DNA of 64,000 nucleotides from the NCBI GenBank assembly GCA_021292165.1, contig JAHFWL010000045.1, forward strand, positions 1-64,000, read 5' to 3'. Numbering within the stretch: the first letter of the stretch is position 1; each line of letters starts with the position of its first letter. Source of the DNA: Shinisaurus crocodilurus (lineage: Eukaryota > Chordata > Lepidosauria > Squamata > Shinisauridae). Under the pieces are notes generated by a model. It saw only the letters and a program-made list of their open reading frames with translations, made no database searches and was not told the DNA's origin. Positions 17,147-28,300 of the stretch are shown here, piece by piece. A program made the position numbers and the translations under genes.

Positions 17147-19651
17147 CTACCCGGAAAGAGAGAAAGAACTGAAATCTTGGCACATGTTCACATTGCAGGT
17201 ATAAACTGCTGCCCCGGGCTGGCCCAAGGCATTTTGCTGCTTGAGGCGGAGCAGCAAATGGCACCCCTCACCCACCCAAGTCAAGGTGCACAGGACTCAA
17301 AGCCAGGCATGTCATCTGGGCACATGAGGCCGAAAATCCCACAAGTGCCTTTCCTCAGCTCTAGCAGTAAACATACAATATTAACAAACTGAATAGCTAA
17401 CAATTTTCTCCATCGGGGAGAACGTCATGGTTTCTAAGGACCCTCCGTAGGCATGAACATGTCAAGTTTTGCTCCTTACGTTGTTGAAGTGGAGCTACTT
17501 TCTCTCTTATGTCCGATGAAGAATTATTTGCAGTTCAAAAGCATAAGTACAGGCAGTCCCCGGGTTACGAACAAGATCCGTTCGTAAGTCTGTCTTTAAG
17601 TTGAATGTGTACGTAAGTCGGAACAGAAGCTGTGCAATGTTTTCAAAGTGTTGCAAAGTATAGTACGTGCGTTCATAAGTACAAACCATTGTACCCGTAT
17701 TTTTCCGTCTATAAGACGCCCCCATGTATAAGACGCCCCCACTGGGCAGTTTCGCAACCACGCGGTTCTCTCCTCTGCTTACTTCCGTGTATAAGACGAC
17801 CCTCAATTTTTAGTCTAACGATTTTAGGAAAAAGTATAGTCTTATACATGGAAAAATACTGTATTTAACTCAGATTTTTACATATATGGCGGTCCGTTCT
17901 TAAGTATGAGTTGTCCATAAGTTGGGACGTTCGTAACCCAGGGACTGCCTGTAGTCCTACATCAACAGAACTTAGTCTAGCAATATGATTAAAACTAGAT
18001 GTGAAACAAAATGTGCCACTTGCTGTTGTACCTGTCATTTTCGATTCATAATAGGAAACGGGGGGGGGGGGCTGCTTTTCATTAGGACCAGGGTGTGCTG
18101 GAGTGGAACTGGAAGTGGCGTGGTGGTGGTGGAGAGATCTGTCAGGGGAGACTGAGCAGGGATGGCTCCATGGATCACATGTAGATGAACACATTTCACT
18201 CAATACTTTATAGGGAGTGGATTTAGTTTGGTCCTATATTTAGTGTTTACCGCAGGCTCCTGATCCTGGTGCAAAGGCACATGCACCTTTTGGCCTTCTT
18301 AAAGAAGGGAATCCTAAAGAATTTTCAGTTTTAAAAAAGATTACTTTAAATAAGTGAAGTCAAAAACACTTTCTCCACCTTTTCCACAATATATTTTTCT
18401 GCAAGGAATCAGAAATGGTCGAGGGAATTGTCTGCTTGTTCCTTTGATGCCCTGGTGCCCAGCCCCACCCAATCTGACTGGTAAGCATCTTGTACGGGAA
18501 AAGTTCAATCTGTAGTTTTCAGAGCTTTTTATTACATGGCTGCAAATCAGCAGTTATTTATGTTACTGCTGCTGTAGCCCCATTGGCATGAGCCTAAGAG
18601 CAAGCTTGAATTCCTAAAGAAAAAAGGGAAATAAATGTTTCATGGGGGATAAATTTGCCTCCAAATTCCCTTTGCTGGGCATAGATTTCAGGCAGAGAAT
18701 GGATTAAAACAGCCTTCTCCAACTTGGTGCCCTCCAGATGTTTTGGACTTCAAATCCCATCAGCCCCAGCCAGCATGGGCAATGGTCTGGACTACCGGGT
18801 TGTAGCCCAAAACATCTGGAGGGCACCAGGTTGGAGAAGGCTGAGTTAAAGGCAGAACAAGGCAGGTTCAGAGATCCCAGCTGAAAGGGAAATGATGCAA
18901 CAGAAAGTGAAAGTAAACAGCACAGGCATTTACAGGAAAAAGTACGAATGCATTTTTCAAAAGCATTTTGTTTTCAGAGTCCCTAGCTTTGTCAAGTCCC
19001 CCCCCCCCGCACCCGTTGCTGTAACAAGCATTGCTAATACACCTGAACCAGGTAAAGAACGTGGGTCCACCAGCACCCCCAATGCAGAGAATGTGGGACC
19101 AAACAGGTAAAACTTTTCCTCCCTTCTCCAGACCCATCCTCATGGTGAGATGACCTAGTTTGCCTTTTTCAACCTGGCGTCTTCCGGGTGTTTTGGATTA
19201 CATTTCCCATCGTACCTGACCATGGGCTATACTGGCCGGTATTGACGGGAATTGTAGTCCAACACATCCGAAGGGCACCAGGTTGGGGAGCGAAGGCTGA
19301 TCTAGGTCCATCTATGCTCTCCCGTCGTCCCCACCCTCAATCCCGGTATGTGTGTGTGCCCCTTCCCTTACCGATCCCGGTGAGATCGCGGACCCTCCTC
19401 GCCTGGGGCTTGCAGTTGATGACTTCCAGCACCGCGGCCGTCACCTCCAGGGCGTAGCTCTCCGTGTAGTAGCTGAGCAGGAGATCGCAGAGGTCCAAGG
19501 CGTCCGCCTTCTGCAGCCTCCCTTTGGGGATGTTGTCGTAGCCCTCCTTGAGGGGGAACTCGTTGAGTTTGCCCTTGAACTTCTTCAGCTCGTCCTCCCG
19601 CAGGTCCTCCAGCGTGTCCAGCAGGCGGTCGCGGACGGACCTCTGCGCCAT
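16866..19651 (-). CDS. PYCARD: Apoptosis-associated speck-like protein containing a CARD (ASC)
   Basis: Inflammasome adaptor: its pyrin domain (PYD) binds PYDs of sensors and its CARD recruits caspase-1, forming cytosolic specks. Three exons join in frame, all in phase 1: 19651-19372 (PYD), 18151-18032 (linker), 17146-16866 (CARD and stop). The predicted protein is 226 residues, somewhat longer than mammalian ASC. Residues 1-93 show a PYD, with [24 protein letters not shown] and ADALDL. The CARD block shows [33 protein letters not shown] and CKDKLYEAL and ends EDLEQR. The ATG follows GC-rich sequence in a good context (GCGCGATGG). Acceptors and donors are canonical; the linker exon is the least certain part. 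Confidence 0.88.
17550..17951. mobile_element. Tc1/mariner-like MITE with a second MITE nested inside
   Basis: Outer ends are CAGGCAGTCCCCGGGTTACG and an inverted CAGGCAGTCCCTGGGTTACG, flanked by TA. Nested within it (17694-17861, also TA-flanked) is another MITE with CGTATTTTTCC / CAGTATTTTTCC ends containing TATAAGACGCCCCC. Both sit in the PYCARD intron between linker and CARD. Confidence 0.8.
18032..18151 (-). CDS. PYCARD: PYCARD linker exon (candidate)
   Basis: 120 nt between a CCCTGCTCAG acceptor and a GTACAA donor, phase 1 at both ends, open throughout. It encodes a His- and Pro-rich linker ([18 protein letters not shown], then KQPPPPV). A 12-base G run at 18060-18071 lies within it and could hide length errors. 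It is unlike linker2 of the neighbouring cassettes except for the Ser/Thr/Pro theme. Confidence 0.55.
18710..18846. repeat. Hairpin MITE in the PYCARD intron
   Basis: AGCCTTCTCCAACTTGGTGC at one end is matched by its near reverse complement at the other, with CATCAGCCCCAGCCAGCATG in the centre. Non-coding. Confidence 0.75.
19155..19300. repeat. Hairpin MITE, diverged, in the first PYCARD intron
   Basis: CAACCTGGCGTCTTCCGG at the left pairs imperfectly with CCGAAGGGCACCAGGTTG at the right. Same general family as the 18.7-kb copy, older. Confidence 0.65.
19372..19651 (-). CDS. PYCARD: PYCARD exon 1: pyrin domain
   Basis: 280 nt from ATG to a GTAAGG donor in phase 1. Encodes a complete six-helix PYD-type sequence of about 93 residues, rich in alternating acidic and lysine residues ([10 protein letters not shown]) as expected for PYD-PYD contacts. 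No other PYD copy is found in the window. Confidence 0.92.
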
Positions 19652-19830
19652 CGCGCCCCTTCAACACCAGCCGTGGCCGAGGAAAAGGCGCAAAGCCAGA
19701 GACCCTGCTAAAGCTCTGGTGCCAACTTGTAGCAACTCCGATTAGCGCTGCGGGAGGAGGAGCAAGCGAGGTGTGGCCTGAACTGGCCAGCCGGGGAAAC
19801 AAACAGTCCTCTCCCCGCTTCCTCTTCTGA
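19652..19830 (-). promoter_or_regulatory. PYCARD: PYCARD 5' UTR and probable promoter
   Basis: The 180 bases upstream of the PYD start codon are GC-rich with several CpGs and a CTCCTCCTCCCGC box. No TATA box at the usual distance. The assignment rests on position and composition only. Confidence 0.35.
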
Positions 19831-21220
19831 CGGGGCGAGAAATGATTTCTTCTGTCCCTAGTTAGGGAAGAGAACCACAGAAATCCGGGAAAGGTTTGTT
19901 TCCTGTTTTTATTTTGTTTGCCTTTACAAATCTGCTCCCTGCCCCCAACTTAATTGTCTTCCAACCCACCCTCCCCACCGTTTTCCACATTGTCATCCCA
20001 CCAGAACTTCTCTCCAATCTGACTGCAAAAGGTGTACAGCTAAACCCTTGCACGCGCGGAAGTTCGCAAGGCAGAAAAGAGCTGCCTAGCTACAGACTGT
20101 GCTGAAATGCAGAAAATATGCCTCAGGGTTCCCACCCCACCCCTAAACCTAAATGGGACTTTACGCTCTGTGGGTTTTCTGAGAGACTAACAATGCAAGT
20201 CTTAGGCCTGCCACCATCTTTTTTTTCTTTCCTGCAAGAGGCTTTTAAAATTAGAACAGGTAGAAATTCAACAGGTGCATGCCAACATGCCAGCCGAGCA
20301 CATTGCATCTGCAACACCCACCTCGCTGCATGAGTGGAGCGTGCAGATGGAGCTGCTTTGTGAGACGTCTTTAATCAGTGACTACCTGGCAATCATTTAT
20401 TTTGTCGCTCCTTTTTAGTACTTAATATAATGTCACTCATATTTATAATGTTATCACATGTTTTTATGGCCCTTTCTCCAAGGAGTTCATGACCTGTGTT
20501 CATGCTTTCCTCATAGCCATTCTGTGAAGTTAGGTCAAGAGATAGTCAGTGACTTACCTAAGGTAAGCCAGAGAGCTTTGTGGTAGAGTGAAAATTTGAA
20601 CCCAGATCCCCCTAGTCCCAGTCCCCCTAGTCAGGTACTGTTATCCCCTTAAATGATCCACAATGAGGCCAACGTTTTAGGATCAGTTTCCTTTGGAGGA
20701 GGGAGCACTGGAGACACTGGTTTATTTACAAATGTACAAATTGAGAAGGAGCTGGTGAAGCGAAATAACTCAGTCTCTTCTCCACTAATTAAGAAGTCCC
20801 CACTCTGAATCTCACCTCTGCCATTAAATCAGTAGATGGCCTTAGGCAAGCCAGTCTCTCAGCCTCAGCCCACCTCCACCTGCAATATTGGGGATAATAA
20901 TACTGACTGACCGTATGGGATTGTTGCAAGGATTACAGCCGTCCAGAAACTCCACTTTTCCTCCAAATACATGCATCTCCTAACCCACCAGGGAAGAGAT
21001 TCTTCACAGGGTCATTGCACTGCATCCACAGGCTTCTTTGCAAGAGGGGCTTTTGCTCACCAAACCCAGGGTAGGGGCTTAGCATCTTTAGTGAGCAAGG
21101 AAATACAAACTGCCACTGAAACTCCATCCCAGGGCAGCGAATTTTGCTAATCAAGAATGTATTAGATCATCCTTCCCTAACTGTTGGATTACAACACCCA
21201 TCATCCCCAGCCAGCATGGC
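19831..21220. other. PYCARD upstream flank; duplicated block and MIR copies
   Basis: No exon is recognised. 20460-20650 is a MIR-like core-SINE on the minus strand (TTTGAACCCAGATC) and 20820-20940 a MIR on the plus strand (GGGGATAATAATACTGACTGACC). The whole 20460-20940 block, including the unique-looking middle (GGATCAGTTTCCTTTGG, ACAAATGTACAAATTGAG), is repeated at 26680-27103. Confidence 0.6.
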
Positions 21221-22095
21221 CATTGAATCAAATAATTATTGAGTCTCCATGAAAGACAACGAATGCAGCAAATAATGTTGGGGTGATAACACATCCCTGT
21301 TTAACACCTGATCCCACTTTAAAAGGAGCACCATGAGAGCCATTGCCCAAAACCATTGCCATCATGTTGTCATGGAGAAGTCGCAAGATATTCACAAATT
21401 TATTGGGGCATCCAATTTTCATAAGGATAGTCCAGAGAGCCATTCGGTATACAGTATCAAAGGCCTTAGCCAAATCGATAAATGCCATATAAAGGGGTTG
21501 ATTTTGCTCCCGGCATTTTTCTTGGAGCCGACGTGCAGTAAAAATCATGTCTACTGTCCCTCTAGAGGGGCGGAAACCATATTGAGTTTCAGGGAGGATC
21601 TCTTCTGAAATAGATAGAAGACGGTTTGCGAGAATCCTAGCAAATATTTTACCTGCGGTTGCTAAGAGAGAAATGCCCCGATAGTTTCCAGTCTGTTCTA
21701 TCACCCTTCTTAAAGAGGGTGATAATTATGGCATCCCTCAAGTCTTCTGGGATCTCTTCTCTTATCTAGATTTTTTCGATGAGTTTATGAAGATGTTGTA
21801 CAAGTTCGGGGGCCCCTTCTTTAAAGATTTCAGCAGGAATCCCATCTGGTCCACTAGCTTTGTTGTTCTTCATTTGATTAATGGCTTTTTTTACTTCATC
21901 CAAAGTGGGGAGTATTGCAAGTTCCTCTTTAATTTGTTTTTGCGGGATTTGCGAAAAAAAATCTCATTATCCACCTTAGATTTACGATTTAAAAGGTCAT
22001 AATAATGCTCTTTCCAGCACAGTGCAATAGACTCTTTGTCTTTTAAGAGTTTAAGACAATATCGGTTCAGCGACAGCACAGATTTGTGAATTCCT
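21220..22095 (-). mobile_element. LINE reverse-transcriptase fragment
   Basis: On the minus strand a run-up region (KDKESIALCWKEHYYDLLN) leads to RT motifs NYRGISLLATAGKI, YGFRPSRGT, FIDLAKAFDTV and KQGCVITPTLF. Frame changes and truncation show it is dead. It lies immediately downstream of the CARD exon that ends at 22201. Confidence 0.85.
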
Positions 22096-22200
22096 TTGCT
22101 TTGTGTCAACAATGTAGAAGTACACAGAGATGGTCTGAACAGCATATGGAACTGGGTTTCTTGTGCCCTGGGATGGGATTGTTCCAAGTTGTTTGTTCCA

Positions 22201-22478
22201 TTACCTCCCTTCAATTTTGTCAATGAGGAACTTGTTTTTGATCTTCAGGGCCTCATACAGCTTATCCTTGCAAACGCGGTCCAAGCTTGGCACCAGCTTG
22301 TAGAGCTCCCGCATTTTATCCTGGCTTGTTCTCTCTGACAGGATCCTTTGGTATTGCTCTTCATTCAGGACAATGTCATAAAGCCTATCCAGGACTCCCT
22401 CTATGTTGCTGGTCGACATTATCAGCTCTTCCCGGTGCCGCTCAATGAAATGTTGTGATGAAACAGACGGAGGTCTCT
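22201..22478 (-). CDS. Intact orphan CARD exon (cassette III)
   Basis: 278 nt from a TTTTTGCCCGACAG acceptor (phase 1) to TAA, fully open. Encodes [52 protein letters not shown] and ends DKIEGR. It is closest in style to the PYCARD CARD and to the FIIND-gene CARD at 37.8 kb, one codon shorter. Its only intact partner upstream is the 60-nt linker at 23305-23364; no PYD or UPA copy belonging to it is found. It may serve as an alternative last exon of the FIIND gene 15 kb upstream, form a CARD-only product, or be a recently orphaned copy. Absence of stops argues for selection or youth. Confidence 0.75.
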
Positions 22479-22905
22479 CTGTCGGGCAAAAAGAACAAGA
22501 ACAGGTATTTAAAAATCAGTTGTGGAGAATGCTGCTAGACTGTGAAATCCATTCACACCAGCTTAAACTGACACATGCACAATGAACTTTGGAATAATTT
22601 TATAATTAATAAATATGAATGAACAGACCTAAAATATTTGGAGCTGACTGACAAATAAAAACAACGCATACATACAGATTAACTTATGGGAACACACAAA
22701 AGATAAGAACGCTTAAAGAAAAGGAACAGTTAAGAAGTAACCCTGAGGAGAAGATAAATCCTTCAATGAAAGTTACTGTACTCCACAAAGGTTAGTGTAC
22801 TCCACACAATTCTCTCCTTTGAAACCTCCCTGCTCCACCCTGCTCTTTTGGTCCCTCTGCAGCTTCTCTTCTCTTTTCTTCTCCTTCCAGTCAGTTTTTC
22901 CAACT

Positions 22906-23177
22906 GAGAGCCAGTGTGGTGTTGAGAGGCAGTGTTGCATAGCAGTTAGAGTGTTGGACGGGTCTGGGACTCAGGAGATCCGTGTTCTAGTCCCCACTCA
23001 GCCTTGAAGCTCACTGGGTGACTTTGGGCCAGTCACTGACTCTCAGTCTAACCTACCTCACAGGGTTGTTGTTGTGAGGATGAAATGGAGAGGAGGAGGA
23101 TTACGTAAGCTGCTTTGGGTTCCTTGCAGGAAAAAAGGTGGGGTATAAATATAATAAATAAATAAAAATAAATAAAC
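22906..23177 (+). mobile_element. tRNA-derived SINE (squamate type)
   Basis: 5' tRNA-related part with a B-box-like GTTCTAGTCC, then CTGGGTGACTTTGGGCCAGT, CTAACCTACCTCACAGGGTT and the tail GTGGGGTATAAATATAATAAATAAATA. Inserted in the intron between linker2 and CARD of cassette III. Confidence 0.9.
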
Positions 23178-23304
23178 TGACAGACCCAACTGCCATTCCA
23201 AGATACCATGCTCCCAAGATTCCTCCCTCCCACTCAGAATGTTCACAGGCAGGCCCCACATATCTAGGGATTGGAAACAGCTGAAAATATGAGGAGGGAC
23301 TCAC

Positions 23305-23364
23305 CGCATCTTCCTGAGGTAGCACTGGTGGATGGTGCATTGGTCTGTATGTGGTCACTAGCAC
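23305..23364 (-). CDS. Intact linker2 exon (cassette III)
   Basis: 60-nt exon between a TTTACTTCCTAG acceptor and a GTGAGT donor, phase 1 at both ends. Encodes GASDHIQTNAPSTSATSGR. It matches the 48-nt linker2 of the FIIND gene (38283-38330), including about 30 bases of the following intron (GTGAGTCCCTCCTC), with a four-codon difference. Spliced to 22201-22478 it stays in frame. Confidence 0.75.
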
Positions 23365-23464
23365 CTAGGAAGTAAAGGAGAGGGTGTGTACATGTATGAA
23401 GCAAGCTGGAAGTGGGAGAAAAGGAAAACAACAAGAGGTGAACTGATATCTCCAAGTTTTGTTA

Positions 23465-25160
23465 GATGTTCTCTAGAATATTCCAGAGTGGAAAATGACT
23501 GTGTATAACCCCAAGTGTGTGACTGTCCAGAGGTCACAAATAACAGTCACAGGAGAAAAACGTCAGGAGCACAGAGGGACACGCTCAGGCTCTGAGTTAC
23601 CTTCAGTTTGAAGAATTGGCAGGGTTACCATCTTCGAACATAACAAGAGCTCTGCTGGATCGGCCCTTCAAGTCCAGTATCCTGTTTCCCACATTGGTCA
23701 GCCAGATGAAGCTGGACATGAGGATCAAAGCCCTCTCCTGCTGTTGTTCCCCAATTTCTTGACCAGCCTCACTGGCTTCTTAATGCCAAATGGGGAGGCT
23801 GCCAGGCCTAGCACTACACAATCCAGTTTAAAAAAAAATGTGAAACTGCTGTTGCATGGCATGAGGCTGAGTATACACATGCCAATAATGTGCAGTTGTG
23901 CGTTGTAACCATGACAAGTAAATGGACTGTCAGCCCACCTGGATGTTGAAAAACCCTTCTTTTTTCTGCCAAGAAGAGGCCAAATGCCAATCCTACAATT
24001 TCTTCAAACCCTGAAGAAGACTCAGAGGTTTGTCCCCTAAGCTTCCCCTGACAATCTTTCCCTGTTCCTCATGGCCTCTGTGCAAACGGAGCTTCCATGT
24101 TTACAAGGAGTATAGCTGTGAATATCAGATGATGGGGATGAGCTGTGAATATCAGATGATGGGGATGGACAGCCAAGGCAGGGATGGGCATTGTTGGAAC
24201 TGGGCTGATGGACCAATGGCATCATTCATTTCTGTCCAATGTCTGAAATACCTAATTGTGTCCATATATTTAAGTTACTTTGTCCCTCATTCAGTGAGCT
24301 TCTGGCTCTCTTTTTAAAATCCCCAGACAAAGATGGATGTCAGTTACTCTGCAAAAAGGACTCTGCAGGCAGCTGAACCACGGTTGACCTTTGGCCCTAA
24401 TAGGACTGCAAGGTTGTATAGAAAAAAAATAATTAAAGCATATTCAAACAAAGACCAAAATTAAGAAAAGAGCTAAAACCCAAGGGAACAGCATCGTCTC
24501 TATATTAGAAAACCATTAAAAGCTGAACACAACAGAAACGTTTTCACCACCCATCTAAAACTGAGCAGAGGTGGGGGCAGCCTAACCTCCCCAGGGCAGG
24601 AGTTCCACAATACGGGCGCTGCATCGGAATGGAAAGGGCCCTGTCTCGTGTTCCCACCCACCTAACCTCTCTTGGCAGTGGGACACATAGCAGGGCCTCA
24701 GAACTGATGGCCATAAACTGTGGGCAGTTTCATATGGGAGGAAATTAAATTAAATTTCAGATATCCTGGCTCCAAACTGTTTAGGGCCTTAACAAGCAGT
24801 GCCTTGACTTGGGCAACTCAGAAGCCATTGCAGGTGAAGTAAGACCGGTGTAATATGGTCTATAAAGCACACACCAGAAAACATTTTGCACCAGCGGCAG
24901 TTCCCCAACACTCTTCAAGAGTATCTCCATGCAAAATGCATTGTAGTAATCTAAATGGGAGGTGATTAAGGGATGTATCGCTGTGGCCAGATCCATCTTC
25001 TCTGTATTCAGCATAGCAGCTGAAGCTGAGCAAAAGCACTTCTAGCTACAGCAGCCACCTGAGCATCCAGGAGCAATACCGGATTCAGGAGCACCGCCAA
25101 GCTGCAAACCTGATCCTTCAGGGGAAATGCAACTCCATGCAGACGCTGGATTTAGATGAA
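23465..25160. other. No gene; old repeats and a 27-bp tandem duplication
   Basis: 23480-23620 still aligns with the intron upstream of linker2 in the FIIND gene (38400-38580). 24114-24140 is exactly repeated at 24141-24167. 24540-25140 resembles an old LINE 3' region. If a PYD exon ever lay here, no trace is visible. Confidence 0.45.
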
Positions 25161-25169
25161 AAGAGGGCC

Positions 25170-26650
25170 ACTTATGAGGCCCTTTCACCTCCCATTTTTA
25201 AGTTTGTAAATTACATGAGAGATAATAAAATACATTATTACTGTGATATATATCAATATGTTAAATGAAACATGTTGTGATTGGTACTAACCTTTATAAA
25301 AAATGTGGCACGGATAATAAATAAAAAAAAGTCGAGAACACTTATTTGGACATTTATTCTCAGCACCATATATAGTACTTGTAACAATAACTAATGAAAC
25401 ATAACACACAACATTTACAAAGAAACAAAATTCAAATAATGAAGATCTTTGACTACGAAAATAAAATACGCAATAAAAATTATCATATTTTCTATTAAAT
25501 TAAATAAAATATATTCAATACATTGAAGATTAAACCAAATTCAATTCAGATAAATTTATTTCATAATAATTCGCATTTAAAGTTTAAGTATGAATTATTA
25601 TGAATTTTAAGTCTTAAACTAAACCAAAAATGGAACTTTATTCAAACAAAATCCAGATCACAAAAAAGAAAATATCAAATTGTATATCATATTAAATTTT
25701 ATGTAAATAGTTATTTTATTTAAGAACTGATTCAATCCAAGTATACATTTAAAACGAATAGATTAGAAGAATTTCTTTCTAAACTTTTTCACACAGAATT
25801 CTTCTATAAGTTCATCAAAATCTATTTTTCTGAAGGTCTCATTTTCGATGCACAAAATACTCAATGAAGACAACCTCGTCTGGGTCATTGTGCTTCTTAA
25901 TTGATTTTTGATATTTTTAAGTCTTGAAAATGACCTTTCTCCAGTAAAATTAGTGACTATTAAACTGAGAAACAGCCGTAAGATTGATTCCACATTGGGG
26001 AAGGCCACTTGAATATTTTCTTTGAATATTATTTGATACAAGTCTTTATGCGACAATGTGGAATTTTTTGAAGGCTTATGCATTTGTCTCACATATGTGT
26101 GGAAATGAAATAGTTCTTCAGTAAGATTTTGGTTGACATCTTCTGGGTATTGTTGCATTAACAGCTCAACACCTCTTTGAAGTTCTACCTTTGATAATGT
26201 AAGATCGGCAAGAAAGGAAAATATTTTCACTACATCATCATAAACAGAAGCTCTTCTTCCTAAATTTGATTCTAGTGCATCTAATATAGGAATAAATGAT
26301 TTAATCCTAAATTTATCTCTTGAAGAGAGTTCGTCTAAGGCATCAGGGTCAGATGAATTTTCGTAATTCCCTTGCCTTTTACTTCTTATTATCCTTCTGG
26401 CAGTTCTATATTCAGTATTTGGCAACGTGTTTTTTGCTTGTTGCTCAAGTGCATCAAAATCTTCCCTAATTTCACGTAAAATATCCAAAAGTGACCTGTA
26501 CCAATCTGCACAACTACTAAGTAAAATATTAGGGCTTTGAAGAATTTTATTTACTCTTGAAAAATGTCTCAGTATTCGATTCCAGAAATGGAGCATAAAC
26601 ACGAATTCAAATTCTTCCATCTTCTCTAAAAGATTGTTGGCCCTCAATCT
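25170..26650 (-). mobile_element. hAT-superfamily transposon remnant
   Basis: Contains a 294-codon open frame (26647-25763) for the C-terminal half of a hAT transposase of the type also seen in ZMYM-like proteins. The dimerisation region is clear: FPNVESILRLFLSL, TGERSFSRLKNIKNQLRS, then LSSLSILCIE. The N-terminal BED/zinc and catalytic parts are missing. The 3' part (25170-25760) is very AT-rich. The reading frame is intact over 880 bases, so the insertion is fairly young, but the element is not autonomous as it stands. Confidence 0.85.
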
Positions 26651-26679
26651 AGTATCACTTGTTTATCTGTCCCTTCCTC

Positions 26680-27103
26680 CAAGGACTTCATGACCATGTC
26701 TTCGTTGCCACTCTGTGACGTAAGATAGGTAGAAAGACAATGATTTACCCAAGGTAAGCCAGAGAGTGTGGTGGTAGAGTGAGGGGGACTTGAACCCAGG
26801 TCCCCCCTCGCCCCAATCCAGCACTCTTATCCTCTTAAATGGTCAAAGGATCCCATGCACTGTATCCAAAATGAAGCTAAACTTTCAGGATCAGTTCCCC
26901 TTGTTGGGGAAAGCACTGGAGACTCAGTTGGTTTACATATGTACAAATTGAGGAGCAAGAGCTCAGTCTCTGATCAGGCAGTCCCCAGTTCCAATCACAC
27001 CTCTGCCATTAACTCAGTAGGTGGCCTTAGACAGGCCACTCACTCTCAGCCTCAGTCCCCCATCTGCAGTAAAGGGGAAAATAATACTGACTGATGTCAC
27101 CCG
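26680..27103. repeat. Second copy of the block upstream of PYCARD
   Basis: Matches 20460-20940 through two MIR copies and the unique-looking sequence between them (AACTTTCAGGATCAGTTCCC, TTTACATATGTACAAATTGAG). It ends where a hAT element inserted at 27104; the match to 20920-20940 resumes at 27669 (GTTGTTGTAAGGA). Shows that the duplication included DNA outside the CARD exons. Confidence 0.7.
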
Positions 27104-27660
27104 CAGGGCCGGCGCTACTGCTAGGCAGACCCAGGCGGCTGCCTAGGGCGCGTGGCGGAAGAGGGCGCAGCGTTTCTGCGCCCCTTCCTCGCCTCCGGCA
27201 CGCTTCTGCCCCGCCTGCCGCCTCCGCCGCGCCTCCCCGCCCGCCTGCCAGCCACTGCCGCCGCCGCCGCCGCTGCACCTCTCCCCCTCGCGCGCGCGCC
27301 CGCCCGCTCGCCCGCCCGCTCGCCCGCCCCCTACCTACCTTCCCGTCGTTTCCGGAGCCCCGCCGGCGTTGTTTTGGTGGGAAGAACCAGGCCAACAGGG
27401 CTTAAACAGCCCTGTTGCCCTGGTTTCCCCGGCAAAAAAAAAAAAGCGCGGGGGTCCCGTCACGTCGGAGGAGGAGGCAGCAGCAGCAGCAGCCAGCAGC
27501 CAGCAGTGGGGGCGGGGGGAAGGTAGGTGGTGGTGGCGGCGGCGCGGGGGGGGGTTGCAGAGCAGGGCTGCTTTGCTCCGGAGCCCCCCCCACGGCACGA
27601 GAGGGGGGGGCGCTAAATATAATTTGGCCTAGGGCGCCAAACAGCCCTGCACCGTTCCTG
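27104..27660 (+). mobile_element. GC-rich non-autonomous hAT element, copy A
   Basis: Ends CAGGGCCGGCGC and (inverted) CAGGAACGGTGC, with 8-bp duplication GTCACCCG / GTTACCCG. 557 bp, very GC-rich, with an internal hairpin (27384-27424, arms like AACCAGGGCAACAGGGCT). The long frames it contains are compositional artefacts. Copies B and C are at 41911-42542 and 58344-58855. Confidence 0.9.
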
Positions 27661-27929
27661 GTTACCCGGTTGTTGTAAGGAGTACAACTAGATAATCCAT
27701 GTGAGGTGCTTTCAACATGAAGGTGCTGTGCAAATGTTATGCCTTGTAGCGCCTCAGCAGCAGGAACTATCAGCACAATAAAAGCAGAAGTAGTGCAGGC
27801 CCCAGTGTGGCACACAAAAGGCGCTGAGGGCATCTGGCTGGTTTTTGCTGTTTGCAGGGTGGGTGGAAATCCATGATTAAAAAGAAGAACTCGATCTGCA
27901 GACTCAGGGTTTTTGGAAGTGCCTTGGAC

Positions 27930-28300
27930 AAAGGTGGCAAATTCTAGGCTCCAGGCATTTTCTCATTTGGCTCCAGTGTGGAGCTCTCTTCCTTTACACC
28001 TTTGGATGGAATCAGAGTTGAGTAAATTCAAGCGTAACCTGAAAACCTGTCTGCTCAACTTGGAGACATAGGTGTTAGACTTAGTGTGAACTGGGTAATT
28101 GCTGTGATTTTAGTTTTCTGGCTTGATGGTTTTGATTATTTGTTGTTGTTAATTTAAATTTACATGGATTGTAGCCCATTTAAAGTATTTTAATGTAGTT
28201 TTAGTTAAATTGTAATGATGATTGTTTGAGTTATTTTGTATATTGTATGTACTGCGCTCTGGTGTAGAGCGCAAAATAAATTTGTATTATTATTAAGAAG
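27930..28300 (+). mobile_element. L2-type LINE 3' fragment
   Basis: Degraded C-terminal coding phrase (TGGATGGAATCAGAGTTGAG) followed by a T-rich 3' UTR ending CAAAATAAATTTGTATTATTATTA. Non-functional. Confidence 0.55.

Noticed and set aside
22906..23010. tRNA-like head of SINEs considered as a tRNA gene
   Set aside because: Continues directly into the SINE body and A/T-rich tail, occurs in several copies and does not fold as a complete tRNA.
27152..27526. Long GC-rich frames on both strands (also at 41.87-42.48 and 58.39-58.81 kb)
   Set aside because: They lie wholly within the GC-rich hAT element copies, have low-complexity Ala/Pro/Arg/Gly translations and are open on several frames at once.
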